A stretch of 64,000 nucleotides of DNA from Phoronis australis (GCA_002633005.1 NMRA01000075.1:198713-262712), one strand, 5' to 3'. Positions 1 through 13,578 are shown, counted from the stretch's first letter. Translations and numbers: made by a program. Notes: a model not told the origin generated them from the sequence alone.

Positions 1-2782
1 CGACCTTTTGATGACACTCAGGGAATTGCCAAATCTATGTTCCATGAAATGAGCCAAGTTTCTGATGCCATATGAGGCATCAACCAGCCAGGGCACTCAC
101 TGCAGCCCCCAGTTAATCATGCCAACTAAAACGATGATTCGTTTTTGTTGTGATCACTTATTCCAACATGGTGGTGATATCAGTGGGGACACTGTTCATC
201 AGAATAGAGGAGCATCCCTCCAGGAGTGTGACTGGTTCTTCTCTTTCATGTATCACAAAGTGGCTATAAACCTGCACTCCACCAAAGAAACAAACTTTTG
301 ATTTAAACCACTTACTGCATAGAATTGTCCTTTACGCAGATGAAAAATGATTTGTGGGCAAACAATGGACAATTCGTTGAGAACATTCTTGGTGCATCAT
401 GGCATGATAAGCCAGAGAGCTTGCCCTGGAGGCTGGAAATCATCTATAATTTGACTATAAGGAACCATTTGGGATGAATTTCATAGTTTAAGTGGTCCAA
501 ATGAAAATTTGCTTTTCACAACAGGCTTGTTTACACAGGCTTGAAATAAAAAAATCAGGCGTGTGATTTTGCGCCTAGTTGATTACTGGGGACCACTGCT
601 TGAGGTGTTCTTAAAATATAACTACACAAACTAACCCTGAAATGTATACATGTTACACTTTCACTGAACACAGTTGTTGAGGAATGTCTTAATTTGTCCA
701 ATTTTCCACTCAGTGGGAAATGACAAACACAGCCCTCAAGAAATGACAGTTTCAATAGTGAAGAAAGTGAAAGGTGGTGTTTTTATTTGTTGCTTATTTA
801 ATTAACAAAGTAAAAGAATAACTTATAACACATTGTTCTTGCTTTTCGCATGCCATATGTCGAAGGCTTTGATGCAGTCAGTAGGAGGTTTAATATAATT
901 ACAGTCTTAGATCTGTTTTAAGAGGCAGAGGATTATGACTTTCAGGGTAGAAAATGATTGGGAAGAGAAACGTTGAGAAAAATTGGAAGCCGTGTGAAGT
1001 GCCATCTGTTGTGAGGTTGAATACCGGTTTATTTTATAATATGAAGAAAAGCGAACATAGTTACAAGACATAAAGTGGAGTTCCTTGATTGCTTCAACAG
1101 GAAGATTTGTTATTGCTAGCTCAGTTTATTCCAGTTTGACCTAATTAACGCTTTATGTGTCTTTGAGTCAATTTGGTATCTTATAAAACCTCAGTGGTAT
1201 TACGTAACCAATTACTGTAAAACTTGTGAGCAAAACCTTGGTATAGTAAGTCAAATAGCAAAGACTGGCCATTCTTAATTATTTTTTTAATTTTTACTTT
1301 AATTAACAATTGTACTCTCTTTAAAGACTTTTCTTACATGATGAGTCATAAGTTAACTAATTTATTATACCTAAGGATTCAAAGTCACCGACTTCAAAAA
1401 TGAAGAAGGTGAAATTACAAACAACTAAATAAATAAAATTTTTGTGGTCACAGCATGTATTCGATGTGAGGATTGGAGTTGAAAGTTACATGTTTTCAAT
1501 TAAGATTCAATTTGGCAAGTTAATTACAATTCAAGATAACAATCGTCTTAAGTTGTCCATTACTTGTTTTTTCAGTTTGCACATATCACTCATAAACAAT
1601 TATGCCTCAGACCATTCACTGCTATAGGTCTCAACTGCATCCTTACTCAGATGGGAAATGATTTCCAGACTTCGAAAGAACTAATGGTTTTTTTATTCCT
1701 TAATTGAGTCCAATTGCTCGGCACATAAAATGACACTCTGTGACCAGCCAACTTACAGAGCCTGGCCTCAAGCAATCAAAGTTCCGAAATCATCTCCAAA
1801 TTGTGAGGAGCAGTTTGAGACCAGTTTCAAAAGGGCGAGTGATCTGACTCAAAAGTTAGTTTTTGTGAAGAAAGGCAGGTTTATAGGTGCTTAAATTAAG
1901 AAAAAGTCAATAATACACAGGTACAGAAAGTAGTGGTTCATGCACAGATTGACCTTGTGTGTAACTTGCACACATACATTACAAAGGATTTGCGAGAGCG
2001 AATGGGATTCTGGAGAAATGCCCATCTCAGACATGGCAAAGATTATTTTTAAATGCTCAACTGGCTTAATGCCCATCCCAATATGTATTTCCATTACTAA
2101 CCCAGATTTGTAAGGTAACACAGTTTTCAACAGCAGAACAATCAATGAAGTTCCGCGTGGACTATTTCTGCTAGATGTATAAAGGTAAAATGGAAACCCT
2201 TGTTCCTTCAAATCTTTTCAAAATTACGTAAATTATAACTCATGAAATCCAATATTTCCAAGTCCTTAGTAAACTTATGTTATGCACATGAAAATAGTGC
2301 CCGAAGGTTTTTAGGCATGTGACCACATTTTTTTCTCAAAATTGTGTGTTTTCTATGGAGGTCACCAGGGAGACTTCCAGACTTTTACATGTAGCCTGAA
2401 GCTTTCAAACAGTAATATTCTCTTAGCGACATAACTGTCTGGAGTTTTCTTTTTTTATAGACTATGAGCTTGAGAACTTAGCTTTCGAAATGAAGACTTA
2501 CATTTGTGAAGAAATTCAGTCGCAAAACTTGCAATTCTCTTTATTCATTACTTAAAAATAATGCTCTTTAAGACTTCTTAGCTCAAGGTCTAAGAGTAAA
2601 AAAGAAAATTTTCACATGCCAAGTTACGCCGATCTTCCAAACAGATGGTAAACAATTGTTCTGTGACTTCACCGTTGGAGCATCATTTTTGGGCCATGCA
2701 ATACACCTCTGTGTTATTCGAAATTCTAAAAATATGAACGTTTGCATGGTTTAAATAGAGAATATTTTACCTTTTATTGCAG
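1..2782 (+). other. Non-coding left edge, probably a Wnt intron
   Basis: No exon was recognised here. I looked for the upstream Wnt exons (signal peptide and the RWNC-type motif) and did not find them, so this is most likely intron of the Wnt gene whose first recognisable exon starts at 2783. The stretch holds two copies of a dispersed repeat, about 200-420 and, inverted, about 1650-1890. The ends of 60-100 codon open frames here show no family resemblance. Confidence 0.5.
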
Positions 2783-5700
2783 ATGGAAGAGAGAAAGCAT
2801 TTGTGCATTCTATAATGTCTTCAGGAGTGATGCACATTATTACAAGGGCATGCGCTAGTGGAGAAATGATGCATTGTGGGTGCAATGAAGACATCAGATA
2901 CAAGGACACAAAAGGTAATATCTTCAATACATTGATAACGTTAGTTTTTCCCAATTATTGATATGTGCTATTCATTTAGGTTTTACATTCAATGGAAATG
3001 AAGTATTTTTTGTTTTTGAGTTGACTTTTTACCAAAATTATTTGCAAAGATTGTGAGACATAAATTTGGCATATGACTTTATGAAAATGGCATGGAGAAA
3101 GCAACAAATTGCACGGTGGCGACACCTTCAAAATGATCAGGTAACAACTTCATGTTGTGGAAAGCTGATAAGGATGTACAACATTGTTGCCAACAGTTGA
3201 GAGTGACAAAACTCCGGGTACACCAGGATTGAAAGTTGGACATCCAGAAATAAAGCAGACAATCTGCATGCCAAAACACAAGGATGAAATGTCTCTGGTC
3301 AGACGCAAAGTGCTCCAACAGGTTTTTTAAGTAGAATGGGAATGCAGGGCTCTATCGCTTGGAAATCACTCTAATATTTATTTACCTAAACACCATTCAA
3401 CAAAGAATGGACTCACCGGAGACAGCCCAAGAGTTGTTATCTCTGCGGCGAAGGATGTTAAAGTTGAGTCTCCGATGAGTTGCCAGCAGTCACTGGTACG
3501 GTGCGCGGCTTTTGATGCTCTGCGGCATAGTCCTAACTATCCCCAATTCCCGTACCAGGATGAATTTTGAAAATAAGTCAATTTCACTACTTGTCAAAAA
3601 GGACAATTTGATGGTGAGGGACACTGGACAAACCTTCAAAAAGTGGATGGAGTTGGCAAGTTTTTTGTGAGCCAAAACCAGAGAGCACGATCTGAGTTAT
3701 CTCTACATGTGAATATAGGCAGATGAAAACAGCACGACATTATCTAATTGTAAAGTCGCTGGGGCATCAATCAAAAGCAATCCCAAGTCAGGCTGTTGAA
3801 AGCATTTCTGCCATTTTTTCACTGGGGTATACATTTAAAACGCTTCTTTAGCGCTGAACTTTTTTGAGGGGACTCACAAAATTACGTCAATTCCAGTATG
3901 GTGGATCTTGATGAGCCTGAATTCATGGTCGAGCCGGCCTCTATACCTGGTGACTGGGTGTGCTATTTCTTATTGACTATTCAGAAGAAAAAAGTACCTC
4001 TACTGAAGCTTCAGTAATTCCCTAATATGCACAGAAGCATATCACTCTGAAGAAAGTGTTGAATTGTTGGCTGAGTGGTGTTTTAGGGTTTAAAAATATT
4101 ACTGAATGAATGACACTTCAAGTCATAGACAATGTGTACATGCGCCAATTTCGAATTTGCAATTTTAGAGATGGCCAACCTCAATAAACTCTCATGCGTT
4201 TTCTTGAGTAGTTGATGGTTTTGTGTTCTTAAAATGAAAGTACAATCCTCCTTTTGAGGTTGATTTTATGTAAATAAAAGGCGTAACTGATATTTGCTTT
4301 TTTACCAAGGCAAAATGGTGCTTAAAGCAGCATCTGTGATTGAATTTGATGTAACTATCCTCTTGGTCTAGATTATCAGCTCATTGTTAAATTTGTGTCT
4401 TTTGCATCATGCTCAGGTAAATTTGAATGGGGAGGTTGCTCACACGACACACGGTACAGCGACGGGTTTACTGCACAGTTTGTAGATAACCAGAAGGACA
4501 ACTCTGTCATTGATATGATGAACAAATGGAACAACAAGGCTGGCAGACAGGTAGGGACATCTATTGCTGAACCAGATGCATGAGATGACAGGAATGCCAC
4601 TGGGATAATTATTCTACTCTGTAATTTTTTGAAAATCAAAAAAGTGTTAACTTTGTTAACCCAATTCGGTAGCCAAAAGCGAGATATACTTTTGTGTGGA
4701 CAAATAGTTACCACCACAAGCAGTTCTGTCACCTATTGTGTTGGAGATTTGATAAAATGTTATTTCTCAGCATTATCAGAAATTCTCTAATCTCATCGGG
4801 CTGTCATTATACCACTGATGTGCTGTGGGATATTCAAATGATCCTGTGTGTCAGGAATAAAAAAGAGCGAGCGAAAGTCTCTTTTTTGCCACCCTCGCAA
4901 CACTAAAGTGTCGGATGTCCATTATTAGATTGAGTGTTATTTGTCATGAGCAAATTTAATTGATAGTAATTTAAAACATAATTTATGACAAGATTTTTTT
5001 ATTGAATTCATGTCAATCATATCTATATTTCATAAGAATGATATATGATACATATTGTTGACAAGGATTCGCATTAATGTTTGATATAATATTATTCATG
5101 CAAACTTTATAGTCAATCGTTATAATTTGTATCGCTGAATAAATCTATCTGGGGGAATAAACATTTACCAGAAGATGAATTCGTGTGCCATCACGCAGCT
5201 CGTGACATGGGAGGCAACTTCTGTCATATCACCCCAAATCATGTGGTCTGGCGTAATTGCAAAAATAATCGAAAAAAAAATTCGTTATTTTTTATAAAAC
5301 TGCCATGTCTGGAATGCTGCATGGTAATTAGATAGTTGAGGTGGCTAAAAGTTTGAGGAGATGGCAATGATATCCGTTGGGCACTGAGTATGAACTATAG
5401 TCAGACTGCTGATCATAATTATCAGCCTGATATAAATTCACTTCAACCAAGATTATGGTGTGTTTGGTAATACACGGCCAGGTAAAATTATCATTTTTTA
5501 GATACAAACAATTGCCAAATTTGCCCTTACTCCATTTTCTGAAAAATGTATGTTTAATGCTCAATAAAAACATAAAATTGGAAAAACGCTATCACTTGAT
5601 GCTACTGGTTTCTTTTTGTGTAAAAATTTGAGAGCAAAAAGTCAATTTTTGCCATCTTGTGAAATGAAGGTAAAAATTTTACCACGTAAAGAAAGGATTG

Positions 5701-6759
5701 ACAGAGATAATTACCTTTTTCTGTTTTGCGAAGTGTTGATAGACATTCTTCATGCCAAATAGGGAATCATACTTAAACCAAGTCTTAATTGACCTATCGC
5801 CAGGATTTTGAGCAACTGATTAACTGACCATTTAGAACGAATCATTATTGACACAACTTCGTTTCCAAGCCACCATTTTACCCGACAAACAACACGTTGC
5901 CGGGTAAAACTTATTCTTTGTTAGTTGACATTACACAAGGGGACGGAGCTTGCGATTGGTCAATAACATAGGAGGCAGTGGGGCCAAGTCTGGGGGTGCT
6001 TGCTTGCTTTACTGAAGGTCGTGGGTTCGAGTCCCACTGAATCACACTGCTAGACCCTTGAGTCGGGTTTCAAGCTCCTCAGCTCGGTTTTAACTATATA
6101 TTAATAAATATGGTTCCAGGTGATCTGTGCAATGGGCCCACATGCGTGGCCTGCGCACGTCTGGTACGTACGTGTATCAGACCGGCTGCAATTATTTTTT
6201 ATTATTAAAATCATGATAATATAAACAATACATATGTCACAAATTCATTTAAGCCTGTGTTTAGTTTGCAATTTGGACTCATAAGGAACTCTTGCTTCAG
6301 GTCATCAAGAAAAGCCTCCGTTTGGTCTGCAAATGTCATGGCATCAGTGGCTCATGCTCACTCAAGATCTGCTGGAAAATGCTTACTGACTTCCACGTGA
6401 TTGGCAAGAAGCTCCAGCAGAGATACAATGGGGCCAGTCAGGTTAAACTGAATAAAAAAGGCAAGAGGCTGAAACCAGTAGATGACAAGCTGAAAAAGCC
6501 GAAGAAAGCTGATCTGGTGTACTTGGATAAGTCACCAGACTACTGTGAGCCGGATGCCAAAAGTGGCTCACTGGGGACGCACGGACGCCGATGCAACATG
6601 ACCAGCCTCGCTATGGACGGCTGTCAATTAATGTGTTGTGGGAGGGGTTACTATACAGTGGAGGAAGAGGTTATTGAGGAAGACTGTCATTTTGAGTACT
6701 GCTGTCGAGTGGTGTGCGTGCCCCGTCCCATTAAAGTGGAGTTCCATTATTGTAACTGA
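2783..6759 (+). CDS. Wnt ligand, C-terminal three exons (5' part outside window)
   Basis: Secreted, lipid-modified signalling ligand for Frizzled receptors. Three exons join in frame: 2783-2914, 4417-4550 and 6301-6759 (stop TGA 6757-6759), all with GT-AG borders. The first gives the helical Wnt segment with ITRACASGEM and HCGC; the second the FEWGGCSHD motif ending AGRQ; the third the CKCHGISGSC loop, whose serine is the palmitoleate attachment site known in Wnts, then SPDYC, LGTHGRRCN, CCGRGYYT and the cysteine-rich C-terminus. Length and spacing of the last exon match ordinary Wnts, so the gene does not look decayed. Odd point: in the final cysteine cluster two normally invariant cysteines are Glu and Arg, and the usual WCC is YCC. 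The subfamily is not resolved; Wnt2, Wnt4, Wnt5, Wnt16 and WntA all resemble parts of it. The 5' exons are outside the window. Confidence 0.9.
4100..4250 (+). repeat. Dispersed repeat family B, copy 1
   Basis: About 130 bp here (AAGTCATAGACAATG..., ...CAATAAACTCTC...) recurs with many substitutions near 41800-41940 and 58755-58870. It has no coding potential that I recognise. All three copies lie in or beside introns. It is probably an old short interspersed element. Confidence 0.5.
5820..5965 (-). repeat. Dispersed repeat family C with hairpin core, copy 1
   Basis: Reverse-complement relative of the block at 32450-32650. The core reads TTTTACCCG...CGGGTAAAA on the minus strand, a 9-10 bp inverted repeat around GGCAACGTGTTGTTTG. 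Sequence outside the core also matches the second copy, so this is a transposed repeat and not a chance hairpin. It lies in the last Wnt intron. Confidence 0.55.
5968..6200 (+). repeat. tRNA-derived SINE-like element
   Basis: Contains GGTCGTGGGTTCGAGTCCCA (6018-6037), which fits the internal B-box and T-arm of a tRNA, preceded by a tRNA-like GTGGGGCCAAG...GCTTGCTTGC stretch and followed by about 130 bp of unrelated tail ending in AT-rich sequence. No complete cloverleaf can be drawn, so it is a SINE head and not a tRNA gene. It sits in the last Wnt intron, directly after repeat family C. Confidence 0.5.
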
Positions 6760-8546
6760 GGCTTGGCAGAAATGAATGGCAATTTAAAGGTTTTGAACGC
6801 AACGACTGCAGATTGTGATCATAAAGAACAACGCTAATGTTAGTCAAAATCTGATGACCTATGAAGACAGATCCAATTTAAAAAATCATCCAGTATATTT
6901 TTCGTCAAATTATAATGGAAACCTGAATACTTGTGTCTAGTTTACGAGATCGATGCGTCATGCTTCTACTGGGCCTTTACTGATGGTTTTAGACCGTTGT
7001 ACGGGGCGTTGCTTAAAGTGACATTAAACCTGTGTGCTTTCTGTCAAGAAGTGTTGATTTAGGCCACTTACTGTCATGAAATTCTCACGAAATTTTCCTT
7101 AGCCAAAACAGGTGTGATCTCTGGACTTGAAAAGAACACACAGGCACTTGAAATTTCCATACTCGGAAGAAATAACTATCAGTGTCCCTGTGCTCAGAGG
7201 TCACCTCTTAACTGAGTAAGAAATTTAGGATAAGACCACTTTTATAATGGTGAGCCCCAACCAAAACTATGGCTTTAAAAAAGCACACAGTTTAATGCCA
7301 CTTTACGAGGATATAGACCCGACCTCCATCACAAAAAAATAACTTTAAATTTAGACTACTTATACTGTTATGAAATTGGTCTCAAATTTTCCTTAGTCAA
7401 ACAGGATACAATTTCAGGAATTCGAAAGACTGACAGTTTGTTATTATTGTCTGAGATCAAGCTTTATGGGTAGGCCTGTCACAGCGTGTCATTTTGTATG
7501 CAGAGCATGGCCTTGAAGAATAGCGATTAATGGTCTGCAACTGGGAAATTCCTTGTCCTGAGTAATACATGAAACCGGTTTCATAGTGATTTAAGTGGAG
7601 TAAATCACACGTTTGCTTCTTGGACATAACACGGGTTCATAAAACTGCTTTATCTTTTATCCATGATCAGCCTCTATTCAGACTTCCCCTGTGTGCTGAG
7701 CTAAGTGGGTCACCACTACAGATTCTGTAAACTCGCCCACAGCACTGAATGGGATAATATTAGCTTGGCCAGTGAACTCACCCACAGCAAGATAAGGGTT
7801 AAACAGTGATCAGTGATTAATGAGAAACGTTTGTCAACAAGTGGACAATATGAAAACCAAATTACCTCTTCGCATAGTGATTATCAAAAATGAAAAAAAA
7901 TATCAAAATTACAATACTGCAGTCCTCTACAATGTATAGTATGAAATTGTGGTGGGCAGCGTCTTTGTCTTCATTATGAAGACAGTCGGATGGCATTACA
8001 TGGAATCTCGTGGTACTTTTGTTTCAGACAGAATTTGCAGTATTGGTCTGCACAGGTGTTTTGGGAGTAATCAGGAGTGGAGTGTTCAGGGATGTTGTAA
8101 CGTGGTTCTAAAACTGTATTACGTTCAGCTGAGGATGCACTGAGCTTGTTTGTCTGATATGGTAATTGTATGGAAGCACCTGCTGGTATGAGGCTACCAA
8201 ATCACTTAAGAACACTCATGCCTAAGCTGCACAAGTCTCCATTGGTCAGTGTTGATAATTACTTTTGATACATCTCATAACAGTATTACAGAAATGTATG
8301 AAAGGATGTAAAAAGGTCGCAAAGGTAGTTGTTACGTTCAATTCACCATAAAGTTGAGAGTGGTAAAGAAACCTGTTGAACATTATAAATTAGTGGTTCT
8401 CAAGCACTGTTGTTGAAATACCAATTTGAATTTTTAGGACAAGCAACTCATTTGTCATAACCACAAATGTTCGAGTTCTAGTTACGTTGGAGTCATCTAC
8501 TGCTATCTGGGACCCAGTCTTGTGAAACACGGACAAATATTTCCCC
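6760..8546. other. Intergenic, downstream of Wnt; repeat-derived
   Basis: Begins with the Wnt 3' untranslated region, whose end I cannot place. It contains one copy of dispersed repeat family A (about 7220-7570, with GTTATGAAATTGGTCTC). No further exon is recognised. The open frames present are short and have no family features. Confidence 0.4.
7220..7570 (+). repeat. Dispersed repeat family A copy
   Basis: Shares the ordered blocks ACCTCCATCACAAAAA..., GTTATGAAATTGGTCTCAAA and GTCATTTTGTATGC with the copies near 200-420, 56360-56590 and 59740-60140 (same strand) and near 1650-1890 and 51100-51300 (opposite strand). Copies are diverged, so the family is old. No ORF. Confidence 0.55.
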
Positions 8547-10447
8547 GATAAATTTCAACTCTTGACACTGAGAGACCGGAATTCAAACGCAGGTATGAAC
8601 CTGTTCGATTGTCTGAAATGACACACCTACACAATACGATACACAGGCTGATAGCATTCATGATAATACTATGGTGGTTCGTGTGCATATCTGCAGTAAG
8701 CATAATGTACAATGGAACGGGCCTTTTTTCAAATGCAATTTTCAAATACCAGTGACAATATTTAGATAGTTTCACTGTAATAATTGTCTTAGTCAAAAGT
8801 ACCATTATTTATTAGGACCACCTAGTGAATGAATGTAAAGTCACAGTTGAACTGGACTGCCTGTTACCATATACTTTATGACAGGTTTTGTAATTGAATA
8901 ATCATGCAATTAAAATTAGGTCGCTGTGATTACTATATAGAAACCAGAGTGATAGCAATTTGGATAGTACATGGTCATGTCAGAGCTGCTGCTGTGCAGA
9001 CTGTAATTTAATTTGTTTTGGGTCCCTCGTTTAATTTTCTTCGAATGAAAATGCTTCAAAGTTCAAGTGAGTTACATCTTGACTTGATTAAAGTATCATT
9101 TCAAGAAACTAGGTTTACGCTTCAGAATTTTGCACTTAAGGTAAATAGTCACCTCATCCGCTAGACATTTAAATATTGGTCCCGTAATCAGTGTTATTAC
9201 AGCATTCATAATATTATAGATTATTATTTTTATAAGACTGTACAGAATTGAAACACAAGCTTATGTTATTCCCAGTGAAAATAAACTGCTTTAATGTATG
9301 ACGGGCAACATATTAATAATCCTGGAACATTGAAGTACATATTAGCAAACATGTATTTAGCAGTTATCAAAGTTCTTTGATATTGTGTAATATTTATTTA
9401 CCATTTGTTGTTTGTATATTGAGGTGTATGTAACACTTTTATAGATTGAAAAACATGAAAATAAATATGGTAGGCCTACATATGGGCAGACTGCTAACAT
9501 TATGAAACACTATTAGATGGTTCAGTGAGATCTACACAATAAAAGCTAACCATTGGCGATGGTGTACTAATTTATATTAGACTTTCCATCAGAAGAGCTC
9601 ACGAAATTAAAAACGCATTATCATTTTATGAAAGCCACAGTCAGGGCTTTGTTTGAAAATAATGGTTTAATTGCGTGGTTTGCCATGGTTGCTTGTCATC
9701 AGGTTCATTTGGTATGGTGAGTTGGCATTCCTAATTATATGTGAAATCAGTATAGTTTGGTAGCAGCTCCTCATTAACGCAAATTTGATTGAAAACACGA
9801 ATGAACTTCCTGTTGCACAGGTTGATATACATTCACTCGTACTCTGTACATGTGTCTGAGGGTGAGATATGTGCTCTTAAAATATAACTACTGTTTGTTT
9901 GAAATGTCTATTGGCAGTTAACTCTACAACTGCGCACTGCAAGGTCGGAAATTGTACATAGTAGGAGCGAGTGTATACCAAGCTGTGGAACAGAAATTGC
10001 AGTTGTTGCATTTTCAATCAAAAAATTATGTATAACACCAAGGACTAACTGGATTTCATTGATTGCTTCAACGAGAGGATTCACAGCTGCTGACTTGCTT
10101 CAATCAATAATCTAGTTTTCAGTTTCCACGCAGAGCCAGTTTTAATTAATTTAGAATGGAACCATTTTTTTATTTTAATTGGGCAAGTCAGCGTCCCGTA
10201 CGATGAAAACCATTGACTGAAATAAGTTCACGGATTGGTTCAAAAGAAGAATCACAGCAGCTAATTAGATTTATTTCACCGTGAAGTCTGTGATTTTGGT
10301 TTGACCTCATTAGTTTTCCATTCTGCTTTAAATATGAATCACATCTGCTTTAATTGAAGATGCCATCAATCCAACTTCTGTCAAAAACCTAACGCGAATT
10401 GGTCACTTGATTTTGCAGCTTGACCTAATTACCAAGCAGAGGACCAT

Positions 10448-10603
10448 AGGCGGGTCCAGGGGATCGAGTCAAGGGGGTCCGTACACCCCTTTCCCTAGAT
10501 TTTAGTGATGTCAAATATTGAATTTTTCAACTAATGACTTCGACCTTTCTAATTAAAAAAATCCTTGATCTGCCCCCCCTTTAAAAATCCTGGATATGCC
10601 GCT
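10448..10603 (+). mobile_element. Short MITE-like element inside copy 1
   Basis: About 155 bp bounded by GGCGGGTCCAGGGG at the left and TCCTGGATATGCCGC at the right, imperfect inverted complements of each other, with a C-run near the right end. The same element is at 12892-13047 in copy 2, so it predates the duplication. Non-coding. Confidence 0.5.
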
Positions 10604-12891
10604 GAACACTTCATCTGAAAGTACCAGGATATTTCCGTTGACTCGAGATGCACTTGAGGCAAGAAACCTTCACTTTTGGAAGGGAAAATGTGAATTTTGT
10701 CCAATAACCAAACAATCAGTTTTGTGGTGGCCATGAACTTGACAGGGTATGTAAGATACCGAACAGTCAGGGAAAACTCACCTGATGTTGATGTGTTACT
10801 TACTCACGTGATCGTTGTATCTACGAAACGCACCCATGGTCTTGAAACCAGCACAATTCCAAATGCATGATGTAATGCAAATGATTGTCATGAAAATGCA
10901 GCGAGGACAAAAAAAAAACACACAAAAAAAAAAACGCCGGGTATTTTTAGTAAATCTATTGTCCATCAGACTTANATAAATTTCAACTCTAGACACTGAG
11001 AGACCGGAATTCAAACGCAGGTATGAACCTGTTCGATTGTCTGAAATGACACACCTACACAATACGATACACAGGCTGATAGCATTCATGATAATACTAT
11101 GGTGGTTCGTGTGCATATCTGCAGTAAGCATAATGTACAATGGAACGGGCCTTTTTTCAAATGCAATGTTCAAATACCAGTGACAATATTTAGATAGTTT
11201 CACTGTAATAATTGTCTTAGTCAAAAGTACCATTATTTATTAGGACCACCTAGTGAATGAATGTAAAGTCACAGTTGAACTGGACTGCCTGTTACCATAT
11301 ACTTTATGACAGGTTTTGTAATTGAATATCATGCAATTAAAATTAGGTCGCTGTGATTACTTTATAGAAACCAGAGTGATAGCAATTTGGATAGTACATG
11401 GTCATGTCAGAGCTGCTGCTGTGCAGACTGTAATTTAATTTGTTTTGAGTCCCTCGTTTAATTTTCTTGAACGAAAATGCTTCAAAATTCAAGTGAGTTA
11501 CATCTTGACTTGATTAAAGTATCATTTCAAGAAACTAGGTTTACGCTTCAGAATTTTGCACTTAAGGTAAATAGCCACCTCATCCGCTAGACAACATTTA
11601 AATATTGGTCCCATAATCAGCGTTATTACAGCATTCATAATATTATAGATTATTATTTTTATAAGACTGTACAGAATTGAAACACAAGCTTATGTTATTC
11701 CCAGTGAAAATAAACTGCTTTAATGTATGACGGGCAACATATTAATAATCCTGGAACATTGAAGTACATATTAGCAAACATGTATTTAGCAGTTATCAAA
11801 GTTCTTTGATATTGTGTAATATTTATTTACCATTTGTTGTTTGTATATTGAGGTGTATGTAACACTTTTATAGATTGAAAAACATGAAAATAAATATGGT
11901 AGGCCTACATATGGGCAGACTGCTAACATTATGAAACACTATTAGATGATTCAGTGAGATCTACACAATAAAAGCTAACCATTGGCGATGGTGTACTAAT
12001 TTATATTAGACTTTCCATCAGAAGAGCTCACGAAATTAAAAACGCATTATCATTTCATAAAAGCCACAGTCAGGGGCTTTGTTTGAAAATAATGGTTTAA
12101 TTGCGTGTTTTGCCATGGTTGCTCGTCATCAGGTTTATTTGATATGGTGAGTTGGCATTCCTAATTACATGTGAAATCGGTATAATTTCGTAACAGCCCC
12201 TCATTGACGCAAATTTGATTGAAAACACGAATGAACTTCCTGTTGCACAGGTTGATATACATTCATTCATACTCTGTACATGAGTCTGAGGGTGAGATAT
12301 GTGCTCTTAAAATATAACTACTGTTTGTTTGAAATGTCTATTGGCAGTTGACTCTACAACTGCGCTCTGCAAGATCGGAAATTGTACATAGTAGGATCGA
12401 GTGTATACCAAGCTGTGGAACAGAAATTGCAGTTGCATTTTCAATCAAAAAATTATGTATAACACCAAGGACTAACTGGATTTCATTGATTGCTTCAACG
12501 ACAGGATCCACAGCTGCTGACTTGCTTCAATCAATAATAATACAGTTTTCAGTTTTCACGCAGAGCCATCTTTGAATACCAGTTTTAATTAATTTAGGAT
12601 GGAACCGTTTTATTATTTTAATTGGGCAAGTCAGCGTCCCATATGATGAAAACCATTGACCGAACGGAGTTCACGGATTGCTTCAAAAGAAGAATCACAG
12701 CAGCTAATTAGATTTATTTCACCGTGAAGTCTGTGATTTTGGTTTGACCTAACTAGTTTTCCATTCTGCTTTAAATATGAATCACATCTGATTTAATTGG
12801 AGATGCCATAAATCCAACTTCTGTCAAAAACCCAACGCGAATTGGCCACTTGATTTTGTGGCTTGACCTAATTACCAAGCAGAGGACCATA

Positions 12892-13047
12892 GGCGGGTCC
12901 AGGGGGAGTCGAGGGGGTCTGTACACCCCTTTCCCTAGATTTAAGTGATGTCAAATATTGAATTTTTCAACTATTGACTTCAACCTTCCTAATTAAAAAA
13001 ATCCTTGATCTGCTCCCCCCCCCTTTAAAAATCCTGGATATGCCGCT
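12892..13047 (+). mobile_element. Short MITE-like element inside copy 2
   Basis: Second copy of the element at 10448-10603, with the same inverted ends (GGCGGGTCCAGGGGG / GGATATGCCGC) and a longer poly-C tract. It was carried along by the 2.43 kb duplication and not inserted independently. Confidence 0.5.
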
Positions 13048-13578
13048 GGAGACTTCATTTGAAAGTATCAAAAGACACTTCCATCGACTCGAGATGTACT
13101 TGAGGCAAGAAACCTTCACTTTTGGAATGGATAATGAGAATTTTGTCTAATAACCAAACAATCACTTTTGTGGTGGCCATAAACTTGACAGGGTATGTAA
13201 GATCCCGAACAGTCAGGGAAAACTCACCTGATGTTGATGTGTTACTTACTCACGTGATCGTTGTATCTACGAAACGCACTCATGGTCTTCAAACCAGCAC
13301 AATTCCAAATGCGTGATGTAATGCAAATGATTGTCATGAAAATGCAGCGAGGACAAAAAAAAAACGAAAAAAAACGCAGGGTATTTTTAGTAAATCTATT
13401 GTCCATCAGACTTAATGTCACTCTTCACCACATGAGCAAAAACACCAACCTCTTGGGAGCTTGACAAATTTGGGGAAAATTGACAAAAATAAGACAGACA
13501 CACAGAGCAGATATGGCTATGTATATATTATCAACAACTTTCAATGTAAAACAATCATAAATACAGTGTAAATAGGAG

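Larger units (their letters stand above)
8547..13414 (+). repeat. 2.43 kb tandem direct duplication joined at an N
   Basis: Copy 1 is 8547-10974 and copy 2 is 10975-13414 (offset 2428 bp at the start and 2440 bp at the end). The copies match along their whole length with scattered substitutions and small indels. Both end in the same GTCCATCAGACTTA, and the only N in the region (10975) lies exactly at the junction. Neither copy encodes a recognised protein. The arrangement can be a true tandem duplication, but the N at the joint favours two haplotypes placed end to end by the assembler. Confidence 0.85.

Noticed and set aside
3079-3318. Minus-strand frame in the Wnt intron
   Set aside because: No family features on either strand; possibly an old transposon scrap but not supportable.
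6001-6060. tRNA gene
   Set aside because: B-box and T-arm are good but acceptor and anticodon arms cannot be formed; a SINE head fits better.
8503-11233. Paired 100- and 145-codon minus-strand frames at 8503 and 10796
   Set aside because: They are the same non-coding duplicated sequence read twice; the longer one crosses the N.
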